Shown here one piece after another: positions 27,366 to 36,580 of a stretch of 64,000 nucleotides of DNA. The stretch is taken from positions 806,001 to 870,000 of the forward strand of contig NZ_CP065053.1 of NCBI RefSeq assembly GCF_015689335.1. Direction: 5' to 3'. The stretch is from Massilia antarctica. Lineage in GTDB: Bacteria; Pseudomonadota; Gammaproteobacteria; Burkholderiales; Burkholderiaceae_D. Positions within the stretch are counted from its first letter, which is position 1. Every line of letters begins with the position of its first letter. The notes below the pieces were generated by a model. The model was given only the letters and a program-made list of their open reading frames with translations, was not told the origin of the DNA and made no database searches. The translations under genes and the position numbers were made by a program.

Positions 27366-28262
27366 ATGAACTATCTCGGTCAAATCCAGCGCGGCGTCGA
27401 CTACATCGAAGGCCATCTCGCGCTGCCCATCGCCATCAGCGTGGTGGCGCGCGAATCGGGCATGAGTCAGTGGCATTTCCAGCGCATGTTCAAGGGTTTG
27501 ACGGGCGACACCGTCAAGGATTACATCCGCTCGCGCCGGCTGGCGCGGGCCCTGGACCTGCTGCTCAACACCGACAGGAGGATCATCGACATCGCCGTCG
27601 AAGCCGGCTTCGACAGCCAGGAGAGTTTTACGCGGGCGTTCAAGGCGGCGTTCGACGATACGCCGGCGCGCTACCGCAAGGCGGGCAAGCGGCGCCCGTT
27701 CCCGCCGAAGGCCAGATTCGACCAGGACTACCTGGCGCACATCGCCCAGGGCATCAGCGCCGAGCCGGAAATCTACACCCAGGCGCAGATGCACCTGGTC
27801 GGCATGCGCACCAGCTACTTCGGCACCGACTCGGAGAAAAACAACATCGCTGAACGGCTACCGCCGCTGTGGCAGCAATTCCTGGCGCGCCTGTCCGAGA
27901 TCGAGCACACGGTCGGCGGCACCTGCTACGGCGTGGTCCGGCAGTTGCGCGCCAACAGCGACGAGCTGGAGTACTTTTGCGCGATCGAGGTCAGCCAGCT
28001 GGCCGCCATCCCGGCCGGCATGCTGGCGCTGACCAATCCGGCGGCGACCTACGCCAGGTTCGCGCACAGGGGCGCGGTGAAGCTGGTCGACAGCACCGTC
28101 AACTATATCTACTCGACCTGGCTGCCGCGCAGCGGCCGCAGACACAGTTACGCCGCCGACCTGGAGTTTTACGGCGCGGCCTACAGCCCCACCTCGGACC
28201 AGTCGCTGATGCACTATGCGATTCCGATCGAAGATTGCCCACCACCGAAGGAGAAAACATGA
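27366..28262 (+). CDS. AraC-family regulator with GyrI-like effector domain
   Basis: 298 residues. N-terminal AraC DNA-binding domain with two helix-turn-helices (about 10-105: SVVARESGMSQWHFQRMFKGLTG and IIDIAVEAGFDSQESFTRAFKAAFDDTPARYRK). The C-terminal half (about 130-295) is a GyrI/Bacterial-effector-binding domain of the Rob/SoxS-like layout. AGGAGA precedes the ATG. The stop overlaps the next ATG (ATGA), so it probably controls and is co-translated with the SnoaL-like protein. Confidence 0.92.
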   Translation: MNYLGQIQRGVDYIEGHLALPIAISVVARESGMSQWHFQRMFKGLTGDTVKDYIRSRRLARALDLLLNTDRRIIDIAVEAGFDSQESFTRAFKAAFDDTPARYRKAGKRRPFPPKARFDQDYLAHIAQGISAEPEIYTQAQMHLVGMRTSYFGTDSEKNNIAERLPPLWQQFLARLSEIEHTVGGTCYGVVRQLRANSDELEYFCAIEVSQLAAIPAGMLALTNPAATYARFAHRGAVKLVDSTVNYIYSTWLPRSGRRHSYAADLEFYGAAYSPTSDQSLMHYAIPIEDCPPPKEKT

Positions 28263-28618
28263 ATGCAACGTTGCAGAACACCTGGGAAAAATACACGTCG
28301 GCCTGGAAAATGACGGATCGGGCCGGCCGCCTGGCCGTCTTCGCCGAGGCGCTCACCGAAGGCGCCGTCTACACCGATCCGCTGGTGCAGGCCGCTTCCT
28401 GGGACGAGCTGATCACCTACATGGAGAACTTCCACCAGCAGGTGCCCGGCGGCCATTTCGTCACCACCAGCTTTTCGTCCCACCACCAGAAGAGCATCGC
28501 CAGCTGGGACATGAAAACGCCGGACGGCGCGACCATCGGCACCGGCACAAGTTATGGCGAATACGACGCGGCGGGGAAACTGCTCAGCATGAACGGTTTT
28601 TTCCAGGTCCCCGGCTAA
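28259..28618 (+). CDS. SnoaL-like / NTF2-fold protein
   Basis: 119 residues of the NTF2-like fold: an N-terminal helix, VYTDPLVQAASWDELITYMENFHQQVPG and the C-terminal strands ending LLSMNGFFQV. Proteins of this kind are small isomerases, hydrolases or ligand sinks. It is coupled by ATGA to the AraC-type regulator. The substrate is unknown. Confidence 0.85.
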   Translation: MNATLQNTWEKYTSAWKMTDRAGRLAVFAEALTEGAVYTDPLVQAASWDELITYMENFHQQVPGGHFVTTSFSSHHQKSIASWDMKTPDGATIGTGTSYGEYDAAGKLLSMNGFFQVPG

Positions 28619-28689
28619 CTCCCGCGCGCCGGCCGGATCGATCATTGAGTGCCGGCAGGAAGGTATGGATAAGCGAGATGAAAGATTCT

Positions 28690-28845
28690 CAAACTAAACT
28701 TGGGTTCCCACCTCTCCAGGAACCGGCCTCTGGATTCGATGGCGTCAGGTTCAGCGTTTTTCTGACCACAAATTCCAAGGCCGTCTTTCCTGCCATTGGC
28801 AGAAAAGACTTCCTGCCATTGGCAGAAAAGACTTCCCGCGCAGGG
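28690..28845. repeat. Intergenic palindromic repeat with 23-base tandem duplication
   Basis: A TTGGGTTCCC arm (about 28699) is followed by modules of the dispersed palindrome. A 23-base unit built around CCTGCCATTGGCAG occurs twice in perfect tandem (28787-28809 and 28810-28832) and then runs into the CCCGCGCAGGG core. It lies between convergent genes and the core ends almost at the stop of the gene at 28846. Confidence 0.8.
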
Positions 28846-29493
28846 CTAGCGCAGATTGGCTTGCGGTTTTTTGGTCAGTTCGTCGACCGCCGCCAGGATC
28901 TCGGCTTCCTTGTAGCCGCCGAAGCGGCGGTATCCCACGTACGTGAGCGGATAACCGCTGCCTTCGAGCGCGTTGTAGGCGATTGCGCCGGCTTCCGATG
29001 CCTCGACATCGACATCCTCGAAGGGGATTTTCTTTTCCTCGAACAGTTCGCGCTGCGCCTTGCAGTAGCCGCACCATTTGGTCCCGTACAGCACCACCCT
29101 GGGCTTGTCCTGCGCATCGAAATGGTTGGCCATGACGATGCGTTCGCGCCGGGTCAGCGCCTCCTTGCCCAGCACTTCGCCGAGCATCCCGGCCAGGGCA
29201 TGCACATCGTCGCCGACATTGCGCTGCTTGCCGGCGATGACCGTCGGCAGTGCGTCCACCTTGTATTTTTTATCCGGCTCGGTGAGGACCACTTCCTGGA
29301 ATGCCGGCACGCGCTTTTTCAGCTCGTTGCGGATCTTGTCGCAATGCTCGCCGCACTCGGCGCTGGTGAACAGCATCACGAGCGGCTTGCCGTCCTTGTC
29401 GAACGCGCCGCTGCCGCCAGCGGACAGGCGCCCGCTCTTGTAGGCATACAAGGCGCCGCCGGCGATCAGGGCCAGGAACAGGATTCTTTTCAT
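28846..29493 (-). CDS. Membrane-anchored protein with thioredoxin-like and glutaredoxin domains
   Basis: 215 residues from MKRILFL. A hydrophobic N-terminal helix (3-20) is a signal or anchor. A first thioredoxin-like domain (about 35-125) carries a CGEHC pair rather than CxxC; a second, glutaredoxin-like domain (about 138-210) has YGTKWCGYCKAQRELFEE and a GYPLTYV cis-Pro-like region. It is probably a periplasmic thiol-disulfide protein. It lies 89 bases downstream of the TRAP binding protein on the same strand and may share its transcript. The frame continues upstream without coding character. Confidence 0.85.
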   Translation of the reverse strand: MKRILFLALIAGGALYAYKSGRLSAGGSGAFDKDGKPLVMLFTSAECGEHCDKIRNELKKRVPAFQEVVLTEPDKKYKVDALPTVIAGKQRNVGDDVHALAGMLGEVLGKEALTRRERIVMANHFDAQDKPRVVLYGTKWCGYCKAQRELFEEKKIPFEDVDVEASEAGAIAYNALEGSGYPLTYVGYRRFGGYKEAEILAAVDELTKKPQANLR

Positions 29494-29582
29494 AGTCACT
29501 TCAATGAATAACGGCGCCGCACCAGACGCTTTGCCTGGCCCGACGCCGCCCCTCGCTAGCGCGCAGGGAAGGAGGGATATTT

Positions 29583-30668
29583 TTACTTGCGCCCGGCTTT
29601 GATCATGTAGTCCACCATGACTGCTTCGGACACCGAGGCCCACATGTTCTGGTCCTGGCGGAATCGCTTCCACGGCTCGTAGATGGTCTTGAACTTGGCG
29701 TTCTTGGCCGCTTCTTCGTTCATCACGTCCTGCGCCGCCTTGTAGCAGGCATCCATGATCTCTTTCGAGAAGGTGCGCAGCTTGACGCCGTTCTTGAGCA
29801 GGCGCGCCAGGGCCGCCGGGTTCTTGGCGTCGTACTCGGCCTGCATGCCGATGTGCGCTTCATACGTGGCGCATTCGAGCGCGGCCTGGTATTCCTTGGG
29901 CAGCTTTTCCCACTCCTTGATGTTCACATAGAAGGAGAAGCTCGCGCCCGCTTCCCACCAGCCCGGCGCGTAGTAATATGGCGCGACCTTGTAGAAGCCC
30001 AGTTTTTCGTCATCGTAAGGACCGACCCATTCGGCCGCGTCGATCGTGCCTTTTTCCAGCGCAGGATAGATATCGCCACCCGCCAGTTGCTGCGGCACCA
30101 GGCCCAGCCGTTCCAGCACCTTGCCGGCGAAACCGCCGACCCGCATCTTGGTGCCCTTCAAGTCTTCCACGGACTTGATTTCCTTGCGGAACCAGCCACC
30201 CATCTGGGTGCCGGAATTACCGCCCAGGAAGTTGACGATGCCGTAACCCTTGAAGAAGTTGCGCGTCAATTCGCGTCCGCCGCCTTCCTGGTACCAGGCC
30301 GTGTGCTGGCGCGAGGTCAGGCCGAACGGGACTGCGCAATCGAAGGCAAAGGTGGCATCCTTGCCGAAGTAATAGTAGGACGCGCTGTGGCCGATTTCCA
30401 CAGTGCCGGCCTGGACCGCGTCGAGCACTTGCAGGCCCGGCACGATTTCGCCGGCCGCGAACGAGCGGATGTTGAACTTGCCGCCGGTCAGTTCCGAAAC
30501 GCGCTTGGTGAGGATATCGGAAGCGCCGAAAATGGTATCCAGTGATTTGGGAAAGCTGCTGGCGAGACGCCAGTTGATGGTGGGATGCGACTGTGCCAAG
30601 GCCGGTGCGGCGACTGCGCCCGCTGCGGCGCCGGCTGCCGCTTTTTTAATAAAGGAACGACGTTCCAT
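29583..30668 (-). CDS. TRAP transporter substrate-binding protein, TakP-like (paralogue 2)
   Basis: 361 residues, the same length as and gap-free against the protein at 23234, with most residues identical by eye. Tat-like signal ERRSFIKKAAAG, cleavage after ALAQ. Site residues GTQMGGW and AAEWVGPYDD are conserved. The differences cluster in the signal peptide and at scattered surface positions, suggesting an old duplication with related ligands. No permease is next to it. Confidence 0.92.
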   Translation of the reverse strand: MERRSFIKKAAAGAAAGAVAAPALAQSHPTINWRLASSFPKSLDTIFGASDILTKRVSELTGGKFNIRSFAAGEIVPGLQVLDAVQAGTVEIGHSASYYYFGKDATFAFDCAVPFGLTSRQHTAWYQEGGGRELTRNFFKGYGIVNFLGGNSGTQMGGWFRKEIKSVEDLKGTKMRVGGFAGKVLERLGLVPQQLAGGDIYPALEKGTIDAAEWVGPYDDEKLGFYKVAPYYYAPGWWEAGASFSFYVNIKEWEKLPKEYQAALECATYEAHIGMQAEYDAKNPAALARLLKNGVKLRTFSKEIMDACYKAAQDVMNEEAAKNAKFKTIYEPWKRFRQDQNMWASVSEAVMVDYMIKAGRK

Positions 30669-30860
30669 ATGTCTGTGTCTCCTGAAGTGTTTACGTCACG
30701 GAAAAACCACCAATGTCATGCTGCTAGAGCTAGTGTATTTGCGTCTAGGCAAGCATGCAATGTAATTTATCTTACAGGAGTCTTACAGGATGCCGCGGAG
30801 GATTGGCAGGGGTGTTTCGCGTGGACACAAGGTGCCCACGCGCGAGAGCGTCAGTGGCGA

Positions 30861-32213
30861 TCAGCTGCCGGCCACGACCATGTTTTCGATCAGGATCGAG
30901 CCGGTCTGCTTGTTGCCGCGGATGAGCACGTCATTGCCGATGGCGACGATCTGTTGGAAGATATCCTTCATGTTGCCGGCGATGGTGATTTCCTCGACCG
31001 GATACTGGATCACGCCATTCTCGACCCAGAAACCGGAAGCGCCGCGCGAATAGTCGCCGGTCACGTAATTGGTGCCCTGGCCCATCAGTTCGGTGACCAG
31101 CAGGCCGCGGCCCATCTTCTTGATCATGCCGGCGAAGTCGTCGGCGCGTTTGGTCTGGGTCGAGCTCATGGTGAGGTTATGCGAACCGCCCGCGTTGCCC
31201 GTGGTTTTCATGCCCAGCTTGCGCGCCGAGTATGACGACAGGAAGTAGCCCTGTACCACGCCATCCTTGACCACATTGCGGCGCACGGTGCGCACGCCTT
31301 CTTCGTCGAACGGGGCCGAACCGACCGCGCCGATCACGTGCGGATCTTCCAGGATCTGGATATGCGAAGGGAACACCGACTGCCCCAGCGAATCGAGCAG
31401 GAAGGTCGACTTGCGGTACAGCGCGCCGCCCGAGGTGGCTTGCACGAAGGCGCCCAGCAGGCCGGCCGCCAGCGGGGCCTCGAACAGCACCGGGCAGGTG
31501 CGCGTATCGAGCTTGCGCGCGTTCAGGCGCGCCAGGGCGCGTTCGGCGGCGTAGCGGCCCACCGCTTCTGGCTGGGCCATTTTTTTCGGGTCGCGCACCG
31601 AGGTGTACCAGTCGTCGCGCTGCATTTTGGCGCCCTTGCCGGCGATGGGCGCCACCGACAGGGTATGGCGCGAAAACGGATAGCCGCCCGCGAAACCGCG
31701 CGAATTGGCCGATACGAAGTGCGACTGCTGCACGTGCACGCTGGCGCCTTCGCTGTTGGTGATGCGCGGGTCGACGTCGAAGGCGGCCGCTTCGGCGCGT
31801 TGCGCCAGCACCACCGCTTCTTCGGTGGAAATCATCCACGGGTAGCACAGGCGCAGGTCGCGCGGCTTCATTTCGAGCATGTCGGCGTCGGCCAGGCCGG
31901 CGCAGTCGTCGTCGGCCGTGAAACGGGCGATGTTGTAGGCCGCGTCGACGGTGGCGCGCAGGGCTGCCGGGGAAAAGTCGGAGGTGCTGGCATTGCCGCG
32001 TTTTTGACCGATATACACGGTCACGCCCATGCCCTTGTCTTTATTCTGCTCGATCGTCTCGATTTTGCCACGCCGGACCGACACGGACAGACCGCTTCCC
32101 TCGCTGATGTCGACGGCCGCATCGGTGCCGCCCATCTCCTTGGCAAAGGCCAAAACGTCGCGCGCCAGCTGCTGCAGCTGATCCTGGGTGTGGATAAAGA
32201 CGGAGTCGTTCAT
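30861..32213 (-). CDS. pmbA: Metalloprotease-related protein PmbA (TldE)
   Basis: 450 residues of the TldD/PmbA family: N-terminal region with GSGLSVSVRRGKIETIEQNKDKGMGVTVYIG and C-terminal GTNYVTGDYSRGASGFWVENG. PmbA pairs with TldD, whose gene is not in this window, to degrade or mature peptides such as microcin B17 and the antitoxin CcdA. PmbA itself lacks the HExxxH of TldD, as here. It is divergent from darP. Confidence 0.95.
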   Translation of the reverse strand: MNDSVFIHTQDQLQQLARDVLAFAKEMGGTDAAVDISEGSGLSVSVRRGKIETIEQNKDKGMGVTVYIGQKRGNASTSDFSPAALRATVDAAYNIARFTADDDCAGLADADMLEMKPRDLRLCYPWMISTEEAVVLAQRAEAAAFDVDPRITNSEGASVHVQQSHFVSANSRGFAGGYPFSRHTLSVAPIAGKGAKMQRDDWYTSVRDPKKMAQPEAVGRYAAERALARLNARKLDTRTCPVLFEAPLAAGLLGAFVQATSGGALYRKSTFLLDSLGQSVFPSHIQILEDPHVIGAVGSAPFDEEGVRTVRRNVVKDGVVQGYFLSSYSARKLGMKTTGNAGGSHNLTMSSTQTKRADDFAGMIKKMGRGLLVTELMGQGTNYVTGDYSRGASGFWVENGVIQYPVEEITIAGNMKDIFQQIVAIGNDVLIRGNKQTGSILIENMVVAGS

Positions 32214-32305
32214 GTGGTGTTTTCTTCGGCTGTCCGGTTAAACGGGTATGATAGCAGTCGTTTACAGTTTTTACTGATCGGCTTTACGCCTATCGGAACC
32301 ATATC

Positions 32306-32926
32306 ATGCCAAATCCAAACCGGGGCGCCTGCGGCTTCCAATCGTCCGAGTTCGAGCAAGAATACGAACGCCCTTCCAAGTCCGAACTCAAGCGCCAGAT
32401 GAGCGAGCTGCAAAAGCTCGGCGAAGAACTGGTCGCCGAAGCGCGCGACAGGGTCAAGCGCGTTCCCATGCCCGAAGACGTGCGCGATGCGATCCTGGCT
32501 TGCCAGCTGATCACCAACCACGAGGGACGGCGTCGCCAGATGCAGTTCGTCGGCAAGAAGATGCGCACCCTCGACGAGGAAGAAGTGGCCGTCATCCAGC
32601 GCACCATCGATAGCTGGAAAGGCATGTCCAAGGCCGATACCGCCGCCCTGCACGCGCTCGAACGCCGCCGCGACAAGCTGCTGGCCGACGACAAGGCCCT
32701 GACCGTGCTGCTCGAAGAAAATCCGGAACTCGACGTGCAGCACCTGCGCACCCTGATCCGCAATGCGCGCAAGGAACAGGCCGAGAACAAGCCGCCCAAG
32801 GCTTACCGCGAGATCTACCAGATCCTCAAGGATATCGACAAGAAGCGCAAGGCCGCCGCCAAGCCTGCGGCTGCGGATTTAGACGAGGACGGCGAGCCGA
32901 TCGATGACGAGTCCGACGACGAGTAA
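32306..32926 (+). CDS. darP: Ribosome biogenesis factor DarP (YjgA)
   Basis: 206 residues. The DUF615/YjgA domain is clear (PSKSELKRQMSELQKLGEELV, RRRQMQFVGKKMR, LRTLIRNARKEQ), ending in an acidic tail. It assists late 50S assembly near the peptidyl transferase centre. Its end overlaps mog by 23 bases. Confidence 0.95.
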   Translation: MPNPNRGACGFQSSEFEQEYERPSKSELKRQMSELQKLGEELVAEARDRVKRVPMPEDVRDAILACQLITNHEGRRRQMQFVGKKMRTLDEEEVAVIQRTIDSWKGMSKADTAALHALERRRDKLLADDKALTVLLEENPELDVQHLRTLIRNARKEQAENKPPKAYREIYQILKDIDKKRKAAAKPAAADLDEDGEPIDDESDDE

Positions 32927-33542
32927 TTCCGCGCAATTGGTGATCGGCCTGGTGTCGGTCTCCGACCGCGCCAGCGGCGGCGTGTACGAAGACAAGGGCT
33001 TGCCGGCCCTGGCCGACTGGCTGGCCGGCGCCCTCACCACCCCCTACCGCATCGAAACGCGCCTGATTCCCGACGAACGGGCGCGCATCGAAGCGACCCT
33101 GGTCGAGCTGGTCGATGTTGTACGCTGCCACCTGGTGCTGACCACCGGCGGCACCGGTCCGTCGCGGCGCGACGTCACGCCCGAGGCCACGGTCGCCATC
33201 GGCACCAAGGAAATGCCCGGTTTCGGCGAGCAGATGCGCCAGATCAGCCTGCAATTCGTGCCGACCGCGATCCTGTCGCGCCAGACCGCCGTGATCCGCG
33301 AAATCGATGGCCACGCGGCGCTGGTGATGAACCTGCCCGGCCAGCCGAAGGCGATCAAGGAAACCCTCGAAGGCCTGAAAGATGCTGACGGCAAGCAACT
33401 AGTCGGCGGCATTTTCGCGGCCGTGCCCTACTGCGTCGACCTGATCGGCGGGCCATATATGGAAACCAACCCGGCCGTATGCAAGGCATTCCGGCCGAAA
33501 TCGGCGCTGCGTCCGGCGCCGTCCACCGGGAACAACGCATGA
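32904..33542 (+). CDS. mog: Molybdopterin adenylyltransferase
   Basis: 212 residues of the MogA/MoaB fold: VIGLVSVSDRASGGVYEDKG at the N-terminus, TTGGTGPSRRDVTPEAT for MPT/AMP binding, and MNLPGQPKAIKE. It adenylylates molybdopterin before molybdenum insertion. Start ATG lies inside darP; the stop overlaps the esterase ATG. The C-terminal tail (FRPKSALRPAPSTG) is typical of the betaproteobacterial form. Confidence 0.95.
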   Translation: MTSPTTSNSAQLVIGLVSVSDRASGGVYEDKGLPALADWLAGALTTPYRIETRLIPDERARIEATLVELVDVVRCHLVLTTGGTGPSRRDVTPEATVAIGTKEMPGFGEQMRQISLQFVPTAILSRQTAVIREIDGHAALVMNLPGQPKAIKETLEGLKDADGKQLVGGIFAAVPYCVDLIGGPYMETNPAVCKAFRPKSALRPAPSTGNNA

Positions 33543-34207
33543 GCAAACTGTTAGACAACATCGAAATCGAAACCGCCCCCAACCCGACGGTGGCAATCAT
33601 CTGGATGCACGGCCTGGGTGCGGACGGCAACGACTTCGTGCCGCTGGCAAGCGAACTCGACTTGAAAGGCTTGCCCGCCATCCGCTTCGTCTTCCCGCAT
33701 GCCAATACGATGCCGGTGACGATCAACGGCGGCTACGTGATGCGTTCGTGGTACGACATCGTCAACGCCGACCTTGGCCGGCGCGAAGACGAAGCCGGCC
33801 TGCGCGCCTCGCAGTTGCAGGTCGAAGCCCTGATCGCGCGCGAAAAAGCGCGTGGCATTCCGGCCTCGCGCATCATCCTGGCGGGCTTCTCGCAGGGTTG
33901 CGCGATGACTTTGCAGACCGGCTTGCGCCATCCGGAAACCTTGGCCGGGCTGATGTGTTTATCCGGCTATGTGCCGCTGGCCGACAAGATCGCGGCCGAA
34001 CGTTCGGAAGCAAGTATGGCGACCCCGATTTTCCAGGCGCACGGCCAGCACGACGGCATGATTCCGATCGCCCGCGCCAGCGACTCGCGCGATTTGCTCA
34101 CCTCGCTCGGCTATCAAGTGGAATGGCACGATTACACGATGCAGCATTCGCTGTGCCAGGAAGAAATCGACGATATCGGCGTCTGGCTCAAGAAAGTCCT
34201 GGCCTGA
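33539..34207 (+). CDS. Alpha/beta hydrolase, phospholipase/carboxylesterase family
   Basis: 222 residues of the carboxylesterase/acyl-protein-thioesterase type. The triad is Ser in LAGFSQGCAM, Asp in HGQHDGMIP and His in TMQHSLCQEE. N-terminal WMHGLGADGNDF supplies the oxyanion region. Coupled by ATGA to mog. Close to EstB-like cytosolic esterases acting on short acyl esters; the natural substrate is unknown. Confidence 0.92.
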   Translation: MSKLLDNIEIETAPNPTVAIIWMHGLGADGNDFVPLASELDLKGLPAIRFVFPHANTMPVTINGGYVMRSWYDIVNADLGRREDEAGLRASQLQVEALIAREKARGIPASRIILAGFSQGCAMTLQTGLRHPETLAGLMCLSGYVPLADKIAAERSEASMATPIFQAHGQHDGMIPIARASDSRDLLTSLGYQVEWHDYTMQHSLCQEEIDDIGVWLKKVLA

Positions 34208-34286
34208 TTCACACGGCCAGCCGTGCGACTTCAGTCCGTCTACCGCAGAGAGCGTAGAATGCGTTCTTTGATAGCAAAGGCAGACA

Positions 34287-34553
34287 ATGAAAAAAACCGG
34301 CATGGCAAAGAGTGACGCCAAAAAATTGATGGGCAAGATGGTCGCCCCGGGCGCGGCCGGCTTCGGCAACGCCGACAACGCCATCGTCGACCGCCGCGAA
34401 CAGCGCAAGCGCGATCAGGCTCTGGGCCTGGTCCCGTTCGCCGTCAAACTCAACAGCGATCTGGTGCTGCAACTGCAAACCCTGGCCAAGGAACGCGATG
34501 CCGACCTCAACGAGGTCGTCGCCGAACTGCTGGCCAAGGGCCTCGCGGCCTGA
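34287..34553 (+). CDS. Small conserved protein with ribbon-helix-helix-like C-terminus
   Basis: 88 residues. A basic N-terminal half is followed by PFAVKLNSDLVLQLQTLAKERD and NEVVAELLAKGL, an alternating strand then two helices that resemble a ribbon-helix-helix or Arc-like fold. No antitoxin partner is apparent. A DNA fragment encoding a relative of residues of about 40-62 occurs out of context at 40329-40406. Confidence 0.7.
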   Translation: MKKTGMAKSDAKKLMGKMVAPGAAGFGNADNAIVDRREQRKRDQALGLVPFAVKLNSDLVLQLQTLAKERDADLNEVVAELLAKGLAA

Positions 34554-34563
34554 GCCAGCCAAG

Positions 34564-35664
34564 GTGAAAACGGTCGTTCTCGGCGGATACGGTAACTTCG
34601 GCGCCCGCATCTGCCGCGCCCTGGCGCCTGGCCCCGGCATCGAACTGATCGTCGCCGGGCGCGACCTGAACAAGGCCAGCGCCCTGGCCAGTGCCTGCGG
34701 GCATGGCGCGGCAGCGGCCCGCATCGATATCCACGATCCCCATCTGACGCAAGCGCTGCGCGCCCTCGGCGCCGAACTCGTCATCCACACCGCAGGCCCT
34801 TTCCAGCAACAGGATTACAGCACCGCGCTGGCCACGGCCGCCGCCGGCGCGCACTATATCGACCTGGCCGACGGGCGCCGCTTCGTGTGCGACTTTCCGG
34901 CCGCGCTGGACCAGGCCTTCCGCCAGCAACAGCGCGTGGCCATCACGGGCGCGAGCAGCGTGCCGGCCATGTCGTCGGCCGTGGTCGACCACTTGACGGC
35001 GGGCTGGCGCGGCATCACGTCCATCGACATGTGCATCGCCCCGGCCCAGACCGCGCCGCGCGGGGTGGCGACCATGGCCGCGGTGCTGAGCTACTGCGGC
35101 GCGCCGATCCAAGTCTGGCAGGATGGCCGCTGGGTCACCGAGCTGGGCTGGGCGGCGCCGAAGATGGTCGGATACGCACGCCTGCGCCCGCGCCTGGCAT
35201 CGCTGTGCGACATTCCCGACCTCGAACTGTTCCCGGCCCATTATGCGGGTGTGAAGTCGGTGATGTTTCGCGCCGCGCTGGAGGTCGGCGTCAGCCAGCG
35301 CGGCATGGCGGCGCTGGCGGGCTTGCGCCGCATGGGGCTGGTGCCTCATCCCGAACGCCTGGCCGCCCTGCTCAACCGCGCCGCCGACGGCTTGAATTTC
35401 CTCGGTTCGTCCCTGGGCGGGATGGTGGTGCGCGTGCACGGCTTGGACGCCGATGGGGCGCCTGTGCAGCGCGCCTGGCACATCGCCGCCGATCACGACC
35501 ACGGCCCGGAAATCCCGTGCATGGCCGCGGCCCTGCTGGCGCGCCGGCTGGCGGCGGGCACCCTGGACAAGATCGGCGCCTATACCAGCGTCGGCCAGCT
35601 GACCCTGGCGGAGTTCGAACCGGAGTTTGCCAAGTGGGGCATGGTGACTGACCTGGGCGAGTGA
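34564..35664 (+). CDS. Saccharopine-dehydrogenase-like NAD(P)-binding protein
   Basis: 366 residues from a GTG ten bases after the previous stop. N-terminal Rossmann fold TVVLGGYGNFGARICRAL, then HTAGPFQQQDYSTALATAAAGAHYIDLADG, as in the saccharopine reductase-like superfamily. The remainder is the catalytic-like domain. It probably reduces or oxidises a small metabolite; the substrate is unknown. The ribosome site is weak, so coupling to the small gene upstream is likely. Confidence 0.85.
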   Translation: MKTVVLGGYGNFGARICRALAPGPGIELIVAGRDLNKASALASACGHGAAAARIDIHDPHLTQALRALGAELVIHTAGPFQQQDYSTALATAAAGAHYIDLADGRRFVCDFPAALDQAFRQQQRVAITGASSVPAMSSAVVDHLTAGWRGITSIDMCIAPAQTAPRGVATMAAVLSYCGAPIQVWQDGRWVTELGWAAPKMVGYARLRPRLASLCDIPDLELFPAHYAGVKSVMFRAALEVGVSQRGMAALAGLRRMGLVPHPERLAALLNRAADGLNFLGSSLGGMVVRVHGLDADGAPVQRAWHIAADHDHGPEIPCMAAALLARRLAAGTLDKIGAYTSVGQLTLAEFEPEFAKWGMVTDLGE

Positions 35665-35711
35665 TCGGTTATCATCTGCGCTTGGATAACAACGCTGAAA
35701 GAGGTAACACC

Positions 35712-35909
35712 ATGGCCAAAAAAGAAGAACTCGACGAAGAAACCCTGGCACTGATTCACTGGTGCATCGAGGTGGAAGGTTTCCTGGTGGCCGGCGGCGC
35801 AACCCAGAAGCAGGCGCAAGACCATATCGAGGAACAGGTCGAGTGGTTTACCGACCAGTTCTATGATGGCTTGACGCCGGAAGAAGCGGCGAAGGACGCG
35901 CTCGCTTAA
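35712..35909 (+). CDS. Small conserved acidic protein
   Basis: 65 residues (MAKKEELDEETLALIHWC...PEEAAKDALA), all predicted helix, acidic. AGAGG precedes the ATG. No family recognised. Its TAA shares a TTAA with the stop of the minus-strand gene at 35906, so the two genes overlap tail to tail by four bases. Confidence 0.75.
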   Translation: MAKKEELDEETLALIHWCIEVEGFLVAGGATQKQAQDHIEEQVEWFTDQFYDGLTPEEAAKDALA

Positions 35910-36382
35910 CGCGGCACTGCCTCATCCGGCGCGGCCGGTGCGTCGCGGCCGGTGCGACGCACCGGCCTCCACTGGACGCGCTGGCCGTCCCACAAGGCTT
36001 GCGGGTCGGGCGGCGAGGTTGATGCCCAGAACACGGCCTTGAAGCGCTTGTGGTTGTCCGGGTCGATCGCCACCCTGTCGCCGATGGCCAGTTCCAGGGC
36101 GTCATGCCGTTCGCGATCGCGCGCCAGCGCAGGGTGCCTTGCATCGGCCGCTTCCGGCGTTCCGCTGGCCGCGAGATAGCGGACCCAGATGGCCCAGTCT
36201 TCCATCACCAGCGCCAGCAGCTCGGGCGCAATCGGCGACAGGTAATAAACCTCCTCGTCACGCTCTTCCAGGCCGTACATATACCCATTCGCATAAATAT
36301 GCGCAACGCCGTCCAGCTCGGCGATGCCGAGCAAATTGCCGTCGTAAAAAACGTGGACGGTCAAGACACGATCGAATTTCAT
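35906..36382 (-). CDS. Hypothetical protein
   Basis: 158 residues starting MKFDRVLTVHVFYDGNLLGIAELDG. The N-terminal part alternates short strands (residues 1-50), the middle has VMEDWAIWVRYLAASG, and the C-terminus is Pro/Arg-rich. There is no signal peptide or membrane segment. The strand-rich start and solitary position recall small immunity-type proteins, but this is only a resemblance. Confidence 0.6.
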   Translation of the reverse strand: MKFDRVLTVHVFYDGNLLGIAELDGVAHIYANGYMYGLEERDEEVYYLSPIAPELLALVMEDWAIWVRYLAASGTPEAADARHPALARDRERHDALELAIGDRVAIDPDNHKRFKAVFWASTSPPDPQALWDGQRVQWRPVRRTGRDAPAAPDEAVPR

Positions 36383-36580
36383 CTATCTCGTTCTTTCGGC
36401 GGCTGTCAAAGTTCAATATTCCGAATCAATCGTTGAGGCGTACACAGTCGCTGTCGCTTAAGGTCGGAGCGGCCTGTGCGCGCGTGACGATGCCGCGTAC
36501 GCTGTCTGCATTCTCACTGCGCATCGAAGGCAGCCACTACGGCAAAGCGCCAAGCCTCGCCCATTCCGACATCTTCCATC

